Counted from the first letter of the stretch, positions 9,674-18,600 are shown. The stretch is DNA of 64,000 nt from Mycolicibacterium arabiense (GCF_010731815.2 NZ_AP022593.1:4588001-4652000); one strand, 5' to 3'. The notes: generated from the letters alone by a model not told the origin. Numbers and translations: made by a program.

Positions 9674-10732
9674 CTAGTTCTTTCCTTCCAGGACCGCGAC
9701 CAGGTTCTGTTGCAGCGCGGGGCCGCTGGTGGCATGGGCGAGGACCCGCTGCGCGGATCCGTCGAAGACGTGCCGGGCGGCGAAGCCGATCCGCTCCAGG
9801 CCGGTCGAGAACATCGGGTTCGCGGCCAAGGCGCCTCCCGACGGGTTGATCTTCGTCGAATCACCCAGACCGATGGCCTCGGCGAGGATCAGCTGCTGAT
9901 GGGTGAACGGGGCGTAGATCTCGGCCACGTCGATCGAGCCGACGTCGCCGCCGGTGGCGGCCTTCGCCGATGCCGCCGTCGACGGCGAGGTGGTCAGGTC
10001 GCGGGCGCCGAGGACCGGGGTCTCGATGCGATGCTCGATTCCGGTGATCCAGGCGGGGTTCTCCCGCAGCTCCCTGGCCCGGTCGCCCGAGGCCAGCACG
10101 ATGGCCGAGGCGCCGTCGGTGATGGGCGCGATGTCGTGGCGGCGCAACGGATCTGCGAAGTAGGGCCGCTCCAGCAGCTCGTCGATGCTCTTGGCGGGCT
10201 TCTCCGAGTCGGTGCGACCGGCCGCGTTCATCGAATCCAGTGCGACCTGCGCCATCTGCTCGGCCGTCCACTTGCCGGCGTCCAGCCCGAACCGGGCCTG
10301 CAGACCGGCCATCGATACTGCGTCGGGCATCAGCGGCGCGACGGTGTACGGATCGGTCTGCAGGGCGAGGACGCGGCGGAGCACGCCGGCCGACGACTTG
10401 CCGAAGCCGTACACCAGGGCGGTGTCCACCGCGCCGGTGAGGATCTTGAGGTACGCCTCGTAGAGCGCCCACGCGGCGTCCATCTCGACGTGCGACTCGT
10501 TGATCGGCGGCACGGCGCCGATCGAGTCGATCGCGGAGAGGAACGAGAACGCCCGGCCGGCAAGGTAATCGGAGGATCCCGAGCACCAGAACCCGATGTC
10601 GGTCTGCTTGAGCCCGAGTTCGGCGTACAGCTCGGCGAAACACGGCATGAGCATCTCCACGCCGTTGGTGGTGCCCTCGGTGCGGCGCACATGCGGGGCA
10701 TGCGCGAAGCCGACCACTGCTACATCAGTCAC
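9674..10732 (-). CDS. ltp4: Thiolase-fold lipid-transfer protein / steroid aldol-lyase Ltp4
   Basis: A 352-residue thiolase-superfamily protein (Rv3522-like), somewhat shorter than Ltp3. The start is GTG at 10732. The motif region around the thiolase nucleophile reads PPINESHVEMDAAWALYEAY, again without the catalytic Cys. DVAEIYAPFTHQQLILAEAIGL is the second conserved thiolase-like block. It sits between the DUF35 gene and ltp3 and probably forms a heteromeric complex with both. Assignment as aldol-lyase rather than thiolase rests on the missing Cys and on Ltp2 as precedent. Confidence 0.88.
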   Translation of the reverse strand: MTDVAVVGFAHAPHVRRTEGTTNGVEMLMPCFAELYAELGLKQTDIGFWCSGSSDYLAGRAFSFLSAIDSIGAVPPINESHVEMDAAWALYEAYLKILTGAVDTALVYGFGKSSAGVLRRVLALQTDPYTVAPLMPDAVSMAGLQARFGLDAGKWTAEQMAQVALDSMNAAGRTDSEKPAKSIDELLERPYFADPLRRHDIAPITDGASAIVLASGDRARELRENPAWITGIEHRIETPVLGARDLTTSPSTAASAKAATGGDVGSIDVAEIYAPFTHQQLILAEAIGLGDSTKINPSGGALAANPMFSTGLERIGFAARHVFDGSAQRVLAHATSGPALQQNLVAVLEGKN

Positions 10733-10741
10733 TGGATGCCC

Positions 10742-11734
10742 TTACTGGTGGTGCTTGTAGGTGTCGTAGTCGGCGTCGGGCTCACCCGTGGGCCGGAAGT
10801 AGTCGATGTTGTCGATGCCGAGACCCCATTCCTCGCGGGGCTTCCACACCGCCTCGACCCGCATGCCCATCCGCACGTCGGCCGCGTCGATCTCGGTGAC
10901 CAGGTGCAGGAACGGGATGTCGGCGCCGTCGAGCAATACGTAAGCGGCCACGTAGGGCGGCTTGATGCGCTGGCCGGCGAACGGGATGTTGATGATGGCG
11001 AACGTGGTGACCGTGCCCTTGTCGGGCAGCTCGACGAATTCGGTGGTCGGCTGGCCGGTGCCCGGGTCGGCTTCGCGCGGCGGGAAGTAGACCTTGCCGC
11101 CCGCGCCGGTGCGTGCGCCGAGGAGCTTGCCCTCCTCGAGACCGCGCAGGAACGTGCTCTCGGGTAGGGACGCGGTGTGCTGGATCTCGATCGATGCCGG
11201 GCTCACCAACAGCGTCACCGGATCGCGGTCGTCTGCCACGTCTTCGACGGGTTCGGTGTCGTCACCCAGTTCGAAGTACGCGATGTCGGTGATGGCGCCG
11301 ACCGGTTCGTCCGCCCAGTGCACGTGCACCCTGGCGCCGGTGCTGATGGCGTCGGCGGATCCGGCGTCGACCGCATGCAGCAGCGGGGTGTCGGCGCCGT
11401 CGAGCTTGATGAGCGCCCAGGCGAACGGCCGCTGCAGCGGCTGACCCTCCAAGGGGTTGGGTTGCCAGGTCCACGAAACGACTGTTCCGGCACTGGCCAC
11501 CGGTACGATCTCCGTCAACGGAGCGTAGGTGACGGGGTCGTACTCGGCGGGCGGTACGAGTACCCGTCCGTCCGAACCGCGGACGCCGACGACGTGTCGG
11601 TTGCGTAGTTCGGTGAAGAACCGACTGAGGGTCGAACCTACTGAACGGGTGTAGTCGAATGACAGTTTCAGCGGCGCCGAAAGGGGCGGCTGATGTTCAT
11701 CGATACTGGCCGGGCTACTTTGGCTGGCGCTCAC
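10742..11734 (-). CDS. Tandem-DUF35 OB-fold protein (Rv3521-like)
   Basis: The GTG at 11734 gives 330 residues; an in-frame extension to 11851 would run through the operator and is rejected. Two DUF35-type OB-fold units are visible, with matching sheets PFAWALIKLDGADTPLLHAV (first half) and PYVAAYVLLDGADIPFLHLV (second half). Each is preceded by a linker (GRVLVPPAEY, GKVYFPPREA) where the rubredoxin-like zinc ribbon normally lies, but the protein has no cysteine at all. DUF35 proteins hold thiolase-fold partners and are essential for Ltp2 retro-aldolase activity. This is the first gene of the operon with ltp4, ltp3 and the SnoaL-like gene. Confidence 0.87.
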   Translation of the reverse strand: MSASQSSPASIDEHQPPLSAPLKLSFDYTRSVGSTLSRFFTELRNRHVVGVRGSDGRVLVPPAEYDPVTYAPLTEIVPVASAGTVVSWTWQPNPLEGQPLQRPFAWALIKLDGADTPLLHAVDAGSADAISTGARVHVHWADEPVGAITDIAYFELGDDTEPVEDVADDRDPVTLLVSPASIEIQHTASLPESTFLRGLEEGKLLGARTGAGGKVYFPPREADPGTGQPTTEFVELPDKGTVTTFAIINIPFAGQRIKPPYVAAYVLLDGADIPFLHLVTEIDAADVRMGMRVEAVWKPREEWGLGIDNIDYFRPTGEPDADYDTYKHHQ

Positions 11735-11741
11735 GGCATCG

Positions 11742-11770
11742 AGTAGAACAGGTTCTAACAATCGTCGCAA
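11742..11770 (-). promoter_or_regulatory. Probable promoter of the DUF35-ltp4-ltp3 operon
   Basis: On the minus strand TTGCGA (11770-11765), a 17-base spacer and TCTACT (11747-11742) give a fair sigma-70 type promoter. The KstR box lies in the spacer and over the -10. Transcription would start about 11735, right at the GTG 11734, so the mRNA may be leaderless. Confidence 0.45.
11744..11757. promoter_or_regulatory. KstR operator between DUF35 gene and Rv3520c-like gene
   Basis: TAGAACAGGTTCTA is a nearly perfect palindrome and fits the KstR consensus. It lies 10 bases from the start of the leftward operon and about 48 bases from the rightward Rv3520c-like gene, so it can repress both. Confidence 0.9.
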
Positions 11771-11804
11771 GGACGGGCCCGCGGGTCCGAGAAAGTTGGC
11801 GGAG

Positions 11805-12836
11805 ATGAAGCTCGGACTCCAGCTCGGATACTGGGGCGCACAGCCGCCCACCGATCACGCGGAACTCGTCGCGACGGCCGAAGCCGAGGGCTTCGACACC
11901 GTCTTCACCGCCGAGGCATGGGGCTCGGACGCTTACACCCCATTGGCCTGGTGGGGCCGGGAGACCACGCGGATGCGGCTCGGCACCTCGGTGATCCAGC
12001 TGTCCGCCCGCACACCGACGGCGTGCGCGATGGCGGCCCTGACCCTGGACCACCTGTCGGGCGGGCGGCACATCCTCGGGTTGGGCGTCTCCGGCCCGCA
12101 GGTCGTCGAGGGCTGGTACGGCCAGAAGTTCCCGAAGCCCCTGGCGCGCACCCGCGAGTACGTCGACATCCTGCGGCAGGTCTGGGCCCGCGAAGCGCCG
12201 GTGCACAGCGACGGCCCGCACTACCCGCTGCCGCTCACGGGTGAGGGCACCACCGGGTTGGGCAAGAACCTCAAGCCGATCACCCATCCGCTGCGCGCCG
12301 ACATCCCCGTCATGCTCGGCGCGGAGGGCCCGAAGAACGTGGCTTTGGCAGCCGAGATCTGCGATGGCTGGCTGCCCATCTTCTACTCGCCGCGCATCGC
12401 CGACATGTACAACGAATGGCTCGACGAGGGGTTCGCCCGGCCCGGTGCCCGACGCACCCGCGAGACGTTCGAGATCTGCGCGACGGCGCAGGTGGTGGTC
12501 ACCGACGACCGTCCCGGCGTCATGGAGCTCATGAAGCCGCACCTCGCCCTCTACATGGGCGGAATGGGCGCTGAGGAGACCAACTTCCACGCCGACGTCT
12601 ACCGGCGCATGGGTTACTCGGAGGTGGTCGACGAGGTGACCGCGCTGTTCCGGAGCAACCGCAAGGACCAGGCGGCCGCCGTCATCCCCGACGAACTGGT
12701 CGACGACTCGGCGATCGTCGGCGACCTGGCCTACGTCAAGGAACAGATCAAGGCCTGGGAGGCCTCGGGCGTCACCATGATGGTGGTCGGTGCCCGCTCG
12801 TCCGAGCAGATCCGGGATCTCGCCGCGCTGGTCTGA
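11805..12836 (+). CDS. F420-dependent-type LLM oxidoreductase (Rv3520c-like)
   Basis: A 343-residue luciferase-like TIM-barrel protein, very close in wording to Rv3520c (N-terminus KLGLQLGYWGAQPP, then FTAEAWGSDAYTPLAWWG and ADIPVMLGAEGPKNVALAAE). Homologues of this group use coenzyme F420; the substrate in sterol breakdown is not established. A TTG at 11796 could add three residues, but ATG 11805 matches the family start. It opens the rightward operon with the Rv3519-like gene and cyp142, under the shared KstR box. Confidence 0.88.
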   Translation: MKLGLQLGYWGAQPPTDHAELVATAEAEGFDTVFTAEAWGSDAYTPLAWWGRETTRMRLGTSVIQLSARTPTACAMAALTLDHLSGGRHILGLGVSGPQVVEGWYGQKFPKPLARTREYVDILRQVWAREAPVHSDGPHYPLPLTGEGTTGLGKNLKPITHPLRADIPVMLGAEGPKNVALAAEICDGWLPIFYSPRIADMYNEWLDEGFARPGARRTRETFEICATAQVVVTDDRPGVMELMKPHLALYMGGMGAEETNFHADVYRRMGYSEVVDEVTALFRSNRKDQAAAVIPDELVDDSAIVGDLAYVKEQIKAWEASGVTMMVVGARSSEQIRDLAALV

Positions 12837-12842
12837 GCCGCA

Positions 12843-12877
12843 CCGAGTAGACACATTCTTGCCATGTGTCTACTCGG
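12843..12877. repeat. Perfect 14-bp inverted repeat inside the operon
   Basis: CCGAGTAGACACAT (12843-12856), a 7-base loop TCTTGCC and ATGTGTCTACTCGG (12864-12877) form a perfect hairpin between the Rv3520c-like and Rv3519-like genes. There is no T-tract. It could attenuate or process the transcript, or be an operator for an unknown regulator. Confidence 0.9.
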
Positions 12878-12894
12878 AGTTCTACATTGAGCCG

Positions 12895-13623
12895 GTGACC
12901 CACGCCACATCCAAGTACACGATCGCGGGTGAGACCGTGACGATGCCGGTCCGGATCCGGACCGCCGAGCAGCACATGGCGATGTTCTCGGTGGACGCCG
13001 ATGCCGCGCAACGGATGATCGCCGACAGCGGACTCCAGGTCTGCCGGCACCGGCCGGGTAAGGCCGTCGTCGTGCTGATGCTGATGCACTACGTCGACGG
13101 CGACCTGGGCCCGTACTACGAGTACGGCACGAACGTCATGGTCAATCCGCCGGGCTCGACGGCCAGTGGACTCAAGGCGTTGCAGTCCGCGGGTGCCTTC
13201 ATTCACCACCTGCCCGTCGACGGGGCGTTCACGATGGAAGCAGGCCGGACCATCTGGGGCTACCCGAAGGTGCTGGCGGACTTCGTCATCCGCGACGGTC
13301 ACGGGTTCAGCTTCGACGTGACCATCGACGGTCAGTTCGCGGTCGGCATGGACTTCAAGCCCGGGCTGCGCGTGCCTGCACGGTTCACCTCCAAGCCGCA
13401 GGTGCACCCCACCTACTCGCATCTGGACGGCGTCACCCGCATGACCGATGGCGAGATGACGATGTCCGGCGTCCGGTACCGGCCCGGCGGGGCGACCGTG
13501 CGGCTCGGCAACCACCCCTATGCGCGCGAACTGGCCGCGCTGGGTTTCCCGAAGCGGGCCATGATCTCGAGTTCGGCCGATAACGTCGAGATGACCTTCG
13601 CTGACGCCAAGGAGATCGCGTGA
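12895..13623 (+). CDS. Acetoacetate-decarboxylase-fold protein (Rv3519-like)
   Basis: A 242-residue protein with the acetoacetate decarboxylase (ADC) fold: TIWGYPKVLADFVIRDG and VARGD-like strands GRTIWGYPK (about residue 120) are characteristic. The GTG at 12895 is chosen because the frame upstream runs into the hairpin. ADC-fold proteins include decarboxylases, cyclases and hydratases. In ADC a lysine makes the Schiff base; K125 in WGYPK is conserved structurally across the wider fold, but whether the catalytic Lys is present cannot be decided by eye. It overlaps cyp142 by 4 bases (GTGA), so it belongs to the sterol operon. Confidence 0.83.
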   Translation: MTHATSKYTIAGETVTMPVRIRTAEQHMAMFSVDADAAQRMIADSGLQVCRHRPGKAVVVLMLMHYVDGDLGPYYEYGTNVMVNPPGSTASGLKALQSAGAFIHHLPVDGAFTMEAGRTIWGYPKVLADFVIRDGHGFSFDVTIDGQFAVGMDFKPGLRVPARFTSKPQVHPTYSHLDGVTRMTDGEMTMSGVRYRPGGATVRLGNHPYARELAALGFPKRAMISSSADNVEMTFADAKEIA

Positions 13624-14843
13624 CCACTGTGCTTCCCGAGACCGGCCCGTCCCTCAAGCCCGACGTCGACCTCGCCGACGGCAACTTCTACGCCGACGGA
13701 CGAGCCCGCGAGGCCTACCGCTGGATGCGCGAGCACCAGCCGGTGTTCCGCGACCGCAACGGTCTGGCCGCCGCGGCGAGCTACCAAGCCGTGCTGGACG
13801 CCGAGCGCAACCCCGAGCTGTTCAGCTCGACCGGCGGCATCCGGCCCGATCAGCCCGGCATGCCTTACATGATCGACATGGACGATCCGTCACATCTGTT
13901 GCGCCGCAAGCTGGTCAACGCGGGCTTCACCCGCAAGCGGGTCATGGACAAGGTGCCGTCGATCGAGCGGTTGTGCGACACGCTCATCGACGCGGTGTGC
14001 GAGCGCGGCGAGTGCGACTTCGTGCGCGACATCGCCGCCCCGTTGCCCATGGCCGTCATCGGCGACATGCTCGGCGTGCTGCCCGAGGACCGCGAGACGC
14101 TGCTGGAGTGGTCCGACAACCTGGTGTGTGGACTCAGCTCGACCGTCGACGAGGCGACGATCAAGACGCTGATGGACACCTTCGCCGCGTACACCGCGTT
14201 CACCATGGAGACCATCGCCAAGCGCCGCGCGCAGCCGACCGAGGACCTGTTCAGCATTCTGGTGAACAGCGAGGTCGAAGGTCAGCGGATGAGCGACGAC
14301 GAGATCGTCTTCGAGACGCTGCTCATCCTCATCGGTGGCGACGAGACCACCCGCCACACGCTGTCCGGCGGCACCGAACAGCTTCTGCGCCACCGGGATC
14401 AGTGGGAGGCGCTGGTAGCCGACCAGGAGCTGATGCCCGGCGCCATCGAGGAGATGCTGCGCTGGACGTCCCCGGTCAAGAACATGTGCCGGACGCTGAC
14501 GGCCGACACCGAGTTTCACGGCACCGAGCTGCGCGAGGGCGAGAAGATCATGCTGATGTTCGAGTCGGCGAACTTCGACGAGTCGGTGTTCGGCGATCCG
14601 GAGAACTTCCGCATCGACCGGCAGCCGAACAGCCACGTGGCGTTCGGCTTCGGCACGCACTTCTGCCTCGGCAACCAGCTGGCCCGGCTCGAGCTGCGGC
14701 TGATGGTCAGCCGCATCTTGCAGCGTCTGCCGGACCTCCGCCTCGCCGACGGTGCCCACGTGCCGCTGCGGGCGGCGAACTTCGTCAGCGGGCCCGAGGC
14801 CATGCCGGTGGTGTTCACCCCGACGAAGCGGGTGCTCGACTAG
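13620..14843 (+). CDS. cyp142: Cytochrome P450 142, cholesterol/cholestenone C26-monooxygenase
   Basis: A 407-residue P450. The I-helix oxygen motif GGDETTRH is near residue 240, the ExxR helix EEMLRW near 285, and the heme loop FGFGTHFCLG puts the heme-ligand Cys at residue 349. Wording and place match Cyp142 (Rv3518c), which oxidises the terminal methyl of cholesterol or cholestenone to the acid and starts side-chain breakdown. The GTG start overlaps the ADC-fold gene. The ferredoxin partner could be FdxD encoded at 24317. It is last in its operon and converges with echA19. Confidence 0.93.
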   Translation: MTTVLPETGPSLKPDVDLADGNFYADGRAREAYRWMREHQPVFRDRNGLAAAASYQAVLDAERNPELFSSTGGIRPDQPGMPYMIDMDDPSHLLRRKLVNAGFTRKRVMDKVPSIERLCDTLIDAVCERGECDFVRDIAAPLPMAVIGDMLGVLPEDRETLLEWSDNLVCGLSSTVDEATIKTLMDTFAAYTAFTMETIAKRRAQPTEDLFSILVNSEVEGQRMSDDEIVFETLLILIGGDETTRHTLSGGTEQLLRHRDQWEALVADQELMPGAIEEMLRWTSPVKNMCRTLTADTEFHGTELREGEKIMLMFESANFDESVFGDPENFRIDRQPNSHVAFGFGTHFCLGNQLARLELRLMVSRILQRLPDLRLADGAHVPLRAANFVSGPEAMPVVFTPTKRVLD

Positions 14844-14859
14844 CCCTTCAGGCCGATCT

Positions 14860-14910
14860 GCCACCGCGAGTGTCGGCTCGTGTCACGCCGAACTCGATTT
14901 CGCGTGGCGG
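14860..14910. terminator. Imperfect hairpin between convergent cyp142 and echA19
   Basis: GCCACCGCGA (14860-14869) pairs with TCGCGTGGC (from 14900) with one bulge, and CGAGTGTCGGC pairs with GCCGAACTCG further in, also with one bulge. The 102-bp gap between two convergent genes and the compact stem suggest a bidirectional terminator of the mycobacterial type without a T-tract. Confidence 0.5.
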
Positions 14911-14945
14911 TAACCGACGTTCGCGGAAGGTGAGGCGCAGGCCCC

Positions 14946-15746
14946 CTACTTCATCTGGAAGTTGGGGGCGCGCTTCTCCTTGAAGGCCCTGGGGCCCTCC
15001 TTGGCGTCCTCGGAGAGGAAGACGCCGATGCCGATCTTGGTGTCGATCTGGAAGGCGTCGTTCTCGTGCATGCCCTCGGTCTCGTGGATCGAGCGCAGGA
15101 TCGCCTGCACGGCCAGGGGGCCGTTGGCGTTGATCAGTTCGGCGATCTCGAGCGCCTTGTCGAGCGCCGAGCCGTCGGGCACCACGTAGCCGATCAGCCC
15201 GTACTCCAGCGCTTCGGCGGCGGTGATGTGCCGTCCGGTCAGCAGCAGGTCGCAGGCGATCGTGTACGGGATCTGGCGGACCAGGCGGACGGCGGAGCCG
15301 CCCATCGGATAGAGGCTCCACTTCGCCTCGGAGATGCCGAACTTCGCGCTCTCGCCCGCGATGCGGATGTCGGTGCCCTGCAGGATCTCCGTGCCGCCCG
15401 CGATCGCCGGTCCCTCGACCGCCGCGATCAAGGGCTTCTTCAGTCGACGGCCCTTCAGCAGGCCGTCGATCCGCGTCGGGTCGTAGCTGCCGCTCTTGAA
15501 CGAGTCGCCGGGTGGGGCCTTGGTCGCGGCCTTGAGGTCCATGCCGGCGCAGAAGTAGCCGCCGGCGCCGGTCAGGATGCAGCTGCGGATCTCGGGATCG
15601 TCGTCGACGCGGTCCCACGCGTCGACCATTATCGAGAGCATCTCAGTCGACAGCGCGTTGCGCGCCTCCGGCCGATTCAGCGTCACGATGAGAGTGTGTC
15701 CGCGCTGCTCAATCAGGGCGTCGGGGGCCTTTTCCGGCTCGGTCAC
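14946..15746 (-). CDS. echA19: Steroid enoyl-CoA hydratase EchA19
   Basis: A 266-residue crotonase-fold protein. Oxyanion-hole segments CAGMDLKAA (about 66-74) and [13 protein letters not shown] (about 112-124), and the acidic [13 protein letters not shown] block, are the enoyl-CoA hydratase signature, with Glu residues in both catalytic positions. It matches EchA19 (Rv3516), which hydrates enoyl-CoA forms of the cholesterol side chain. The start is GTG 15746. It diverges from fadD19 over a KstR box. Confidence 0.9.
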   Translation of the reverse strand: MTEPEKAPDALIEQRGHTLIVTLNRPEARNALSTEMLSIMVDAWDRVDDDPEIRSCILTGAGGYFCAGMDLKAATKAPPGDSFKSGSYDPTRIDGLLKGRRLKKPLIAAVEGPAIAGGTEILQGTDIRIAGESAKFGISEAKWSLYPMGGSAVRLVRQIPYTIACDLLLTGRHITAAEALEYGLIGYVVPDGSALDKALEIAELINANGPLAVQAILRSIHETEGMHENDAFQIDTKIGIGVFLSEDAKEGPRAFKEKRAPNFQMK

Positions 15747-15779
15747 GGGTATTCGCCTTTCACCATCTACGCAGGAGAC

Positions 15780-15808
15780 TTGTCACGAAATGTAACACGT
15801 TCTAGTTT
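15780..15808 (+). promoter_or_regulatory. Probable fadD19 promoter with embedded KstR box
   Basis: TTGTCA (15780-15785), a 17-base spacer and TAGTTT (15803-15808) face fadD19. The KstR box fills the spacer. The expected start of transcription, about 15815, coincides with the GTG start codon at 15816, which suggests a leaderless mRNA. Confidence 0.5.
15791..15804. promoter_or_regulatory. KstR operator between echA19 and fadD19
   Basis: TGTAACACGTTCTA fits the KstR consensus and lies midway between the divergent starts of echA19 (15746) and fadD19 (15816). Confidence 0.9.
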
Positions 15809-15815
15809 AGGTCTC

Positions 15816-17477
15816 GTGGCCCTCAACATCGCCGATCTTGCCGAGCACGCCATCGATGCCGTGCCTGACCGTGTCGCCCTCATCTCCGGGGACGAACAGC
15901 TCACGTACGCCGAGTTGGAGGAGAAGGCGAACCGCCTCGCTCACTACCTGCTCGACCAGGGGGTGAAGAAGGACGACAAGGTCGGGCTGTACTGCCGGAA
16001 CCGCATCGAGATCGTCATCGCGATGCTCGGCATCGTCAAGGCGGGCGCGATCCTCGTCAACGTCAACTTCCGCTACGTCGAGGGGGAGCTGAAGTACCTC
16101 TTCGACAACTCCGACATGGTCGCGCTGGTGCACGAGCGCCGCTACGCCGACCGCGTCGCCAACGTGCTGCCCGAGACGCCGAACGTGAAGACCATCCTCG
16201 TGGTGGAGGACGGCAGCGACGACGACTTCGAGCGCTACGGCGGTGTCGAGTTCTTCTCGGCGCTGGAGCAAGGGTCGCCCGAGCGTGACTTCGGCCCCCG
16301 CAGCGAGGACGACATCTACCTGCTCTACACCGGCGGCACCACCGGCTTCCCCAAGGGCGTGATGTGGCGCCACGAGGACATCTACCGGGTTCTGTTCGGC
16401 GGCACCGACTTCGCGACCGGCGAGCCGATCGCCGACGAGTACGACCTGTCGAAGCAGGCCGCGGCGAATCCGCCGATGGTCCGGCTGCCGATCCCGCCGA
16501 TGATCCACGGCGCCACCCAGTCGGCCACCTGGATGTCGCTGTTCTCGGGCCAGACCGTCGTGCTGGCACCGGAGTTCGACGCCGACGAAGTGTGGCGAAT
16601 GATCCACGAGCACAAGGTGAATCTGCTGTTCTTCACCGGCGACGCGATGGCGCGGCCACTGCTCGACGCGTTGCTCGCCCATCAGGACGAGGGCAACACC
16701 TACGACCTGTCGTCGCTGTTCCTGCTGGCGAGTACGGCGGCGCTGTTCTCCACCAGCATCAAGGAGAAGTTCCTCGAACTGCTGCCCGACCGGATAATCA
16801 CCGACTCGATCGGCTCGTCGGAGACCGGTTTCGGCGGCACCAGCATCGTCGCGAAGGGTCAGTCGCACACGGGCGGCCCGCGCGTCACGATCGACAAGAA
16901 CACCAAGGTGCTCGACGAGGACGGCAACGAGGTCGCGCCGGGTTCGGGCAAGCGCGGCATCATCGCCAAGTGCGGCCACATCCCGGTCGGCTACTTCAAG
17001 GACGAGAAGAAGACCGCCGAGACCTTCCGCACGTACCACGGTGTGCGATACGCGATTCCCGGTGACTACGCGGAGGTGGAGGCCGACGGCTCGGTGACGA
17101 TGCTGGGCCGGGGATCGGTGTCGATCAACAGCGGCGGCGAGAAGATCTACCCCGAAGAGGTCGAGGCCGCGCTCAAGGGTCATCCCGACGTGTTCGACGC
17201 CCTCGTAGTCGGCGTGCCGGACCCGCGCTTCGGCCAGCACGTCGCCGCGGTCGTCCAGCCCCGGGAGGGCGTCAAGCCGACGCTCGCGGAGCTGGATGCG
17301 TTCGTGCGCAGGGAGATCGCCGGCTACAAGGTGCCGCGCAGCCTGTGGCTCGTCGACGAGGTGAAGCGCTCACCCGCGGGCAAGCCGGACTACCGCTGGG
17401 CCAAGGACACGACCGAGGAACGTCCGGCCGACGACGTTCACGCCAAGCACGCCGTCGCTCAGGGAGCCGAGAAATAA
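15816..17477 (+). CDS. fadD19: Steroid side-chain CoA ligase FadD19
   Basis: A 553-residue acyl-CoA synthetase of the ANL superfamily. The AMP-binding loop YTGGTTGFPKGV lies near residue 171, the adenylation motif SIGSSETGFGG near 329, and the hinge/A10 part GRGSVSINSGGEKIYPEEVE near 430, with KRSPAGKPDYRW at the C-terminus holding the A10 Lys. FadD19 (Rv3515c) loads the C26 steroid acid with CoA and is needed for C24-branched sterols. GTG 15816 is the start; a longer open frame upstream crosses echA19 and the operator. The next gene begins 1 base after the stop. Confidence 0.92.
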   Translation: MALNIADLAEHAIDAVPDRVALISGDEQLTYAELEEKANRLAHYLLDQGVKKDDKVGLYCRNRIEIVIAMLGIVKAGAILVNVNFRYVEGELKYLFDNSDMVALVHERRYADRVANVLPETPNVKTILVVEDGSDDDFERYGGVEFFSALEQGSPERDFGPRSEDDIYLLYTGGTTGFPKGVMWRHEDIYRVLFGGTDFATGEPIADEYDLSKQAAANPPMVRLPIPPMIHGATQSATWMSLFSGQTVVLAPEFDADEVWRMIHEHKVNLLFFTGDAMARPLLDALLAHQDEGNTYDLSSLFLLASTAALFSTSIKEKFLELLPDRIITDSIGSSETGFGGTSIVAKGQSHTGGPRVTIDKNTKVLDEDGNEVAPGSGKRGIIAKCGHIPVGYFKDEKKTAETFRTYHGVRYAIPGDYAEVEADGSVTMLGRGSVSINSGGEKIYPEEVEAALKGHPDVFDALVVGVPDPRFGQHVAAVVQPREGVKPTLAELDAFVRREIAGYKVPRSLWLVDEVKRSPAGKPDYRWAKDTTEERPADDVHAKHAVAQGAEK

Positions 17478-17478
17478 G

Positions 17479-18600
17479 ATGCGTACCGAACTCTGCGATC
17501 GCTTCGGCATCGAGTACCCGATCTTCGTCTTCACCCCGTCGGAGAAGGTGGCCGCCGCGGTCACCCGCGCCGGCGGTCTGGGCGTGCTGGGCTGCGTGCG
17601 CTTCAACCAGGCCGACGACCTCGAGAACGTGCTGCGGTGGATGGATGAGAACACCGATGGCAAGCCGTACGGCGTCGACATCGTCATGCCGGCGAAGGTG
17701 CCCACCGAGGGCACTAGTGTCGACATCAACAAGCTGATCCCGCAGACGCACCGCGAGTTCGTCGACAAGACGCTCGCCGACCTCGGCGTCCCGCCGCTGC
17801 CCGACGACGAGGAGAAGTCCGAAGGCGTGTTGGGCTGGTTGCATTCGGTGGCCCGGTCGCACGTCGAGGTGGCGCTCAAGCATCCGATCAAGTTGATCGC
17901 CAACGCGCTCGGGTCACCACCGAAGGACGTGATCGACCAGGCGCATGCCGCCGGAGTGCCGGTCGCGGCCTTGGCCGGTAGCGCCAAACACGCTCTGCGC
18001 CATGCCGAGAACGGCGTGGACATCGTCATCGCCCAGGGACACGAGGCCGGCGGCCACACCGGTGAGATCGCGTCGATGGTGCTGGTGCCCGAGGTCGTCG
18101 ACGCGTTGGACGGCAGTGCTGCCGTACTCGCCGCCGGCGGCATCGGTTCCGGTCGACAGGTGGCGGCCGCGCTCGCGCTGGGCGCCCAGGGCGTGTGGAT
18201 GGGCTCGGCGTTCCTCACCGCCGCCGAGTACGACCTCGGGGTGCGTGGGTCCTCCGGTGTCTCGGTGATCCAGGAGGCCATGCTGGCCGCGACGTCGAGT
18301 GACACCGTGCGCCGCAAGATCTACACCGGCAAGCCTGCGCGGCTGCTGAAGTCGCGCTGGACCGACGCCTGGGACGCCGAGGGTGCGCCCGAGCCGCTGC
18401 CCATGCCGCTGCAGAACATCCTCGTCAGTGAGGCCCACCAGCGGATGAACGAGGCCAAGGATCCGACCGCGGTCGCCATGCCGGTGGGCCAGATCGTGGG
18501 GCGGATGAACGAGATTCGTCCCGTCGCCGACATCATCGGCGAGTTGGTCAGCGGGTTCGAGGAGGCGTCGAAGCGGTTGGACGGCATCCGGGAGAAGTGA
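17479..18600 (+). CDS. Nitronate-monooxygenase-family FMN enzyme
   Basis: A 373-residue TIM-barrel protein of the NMO/2-nitropropane dioxygenase family. FMN-binding segments AQGHEAGGHTGE (about 183-194) and AAGGIGSGRQVAAALALGAQGVWMGS (given here only in part as its key G residues, about 215-240) are visible. It follows fadD19 by one base and so is in the same operon. It resembles the Rv1533 type, and Rv3553 (IpdC), a flavin enzyme of steroid ring breakdown, is a more distant relative. A double-bond reductase or isomerase on steroid CoA esters is as likely as true nitronate oxidation. Confidence 0.83.
   Translation: MRTELCDRFGIEYPIFVFTPSEKVAAAVTRAGGLGVLGCVRFNQADDLENVLRWMDENTDGKPYGVDIVMPAKVPTEGTSVDINKLIPQTHREFVDKTLADLGVPPLPDDEEKSEGVLGWLHSVARSHVEVALKHPIKLIANALGSPPKDVIDQAHAAGVPVAALAGSAKHALRHAENGVDIVIAQGHEAGGHTGEIASMVLVPEVVDALDGSAAVLAAGGIGSGRQVAAALALGAQGVWMGSAFLTAAEYDLGVRGSSGVSVIQEAMLAATSSDTVRRKIYTGKPARLLKSRWTDAWDAEGAPEPLPMPLQNILVSEAHQRMNEAKDPTAVAMPVGQIVGRMNEIRPVADIIGELVSGFEEASKRLDGIREK

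Noticed and set aside
10843..11167. Very long plus-strand open frame from 8543 to 11167
   Set aside because: It is the GC-rich antisense shadow of ltp3, ltp4 and the DUF35 gene; no family motif in it.
13440..13623. Short minus-strand open frames at the cyp142 start
   Set aside because: Shadows of the ADC-fold gene; no ribosome site or motif.
15066..15815. Long N-terminal extension of fadD19
   Set aside because: The open frame runs through antisense echA19 and the KstR promoter; GTG 15816 gives the family length.
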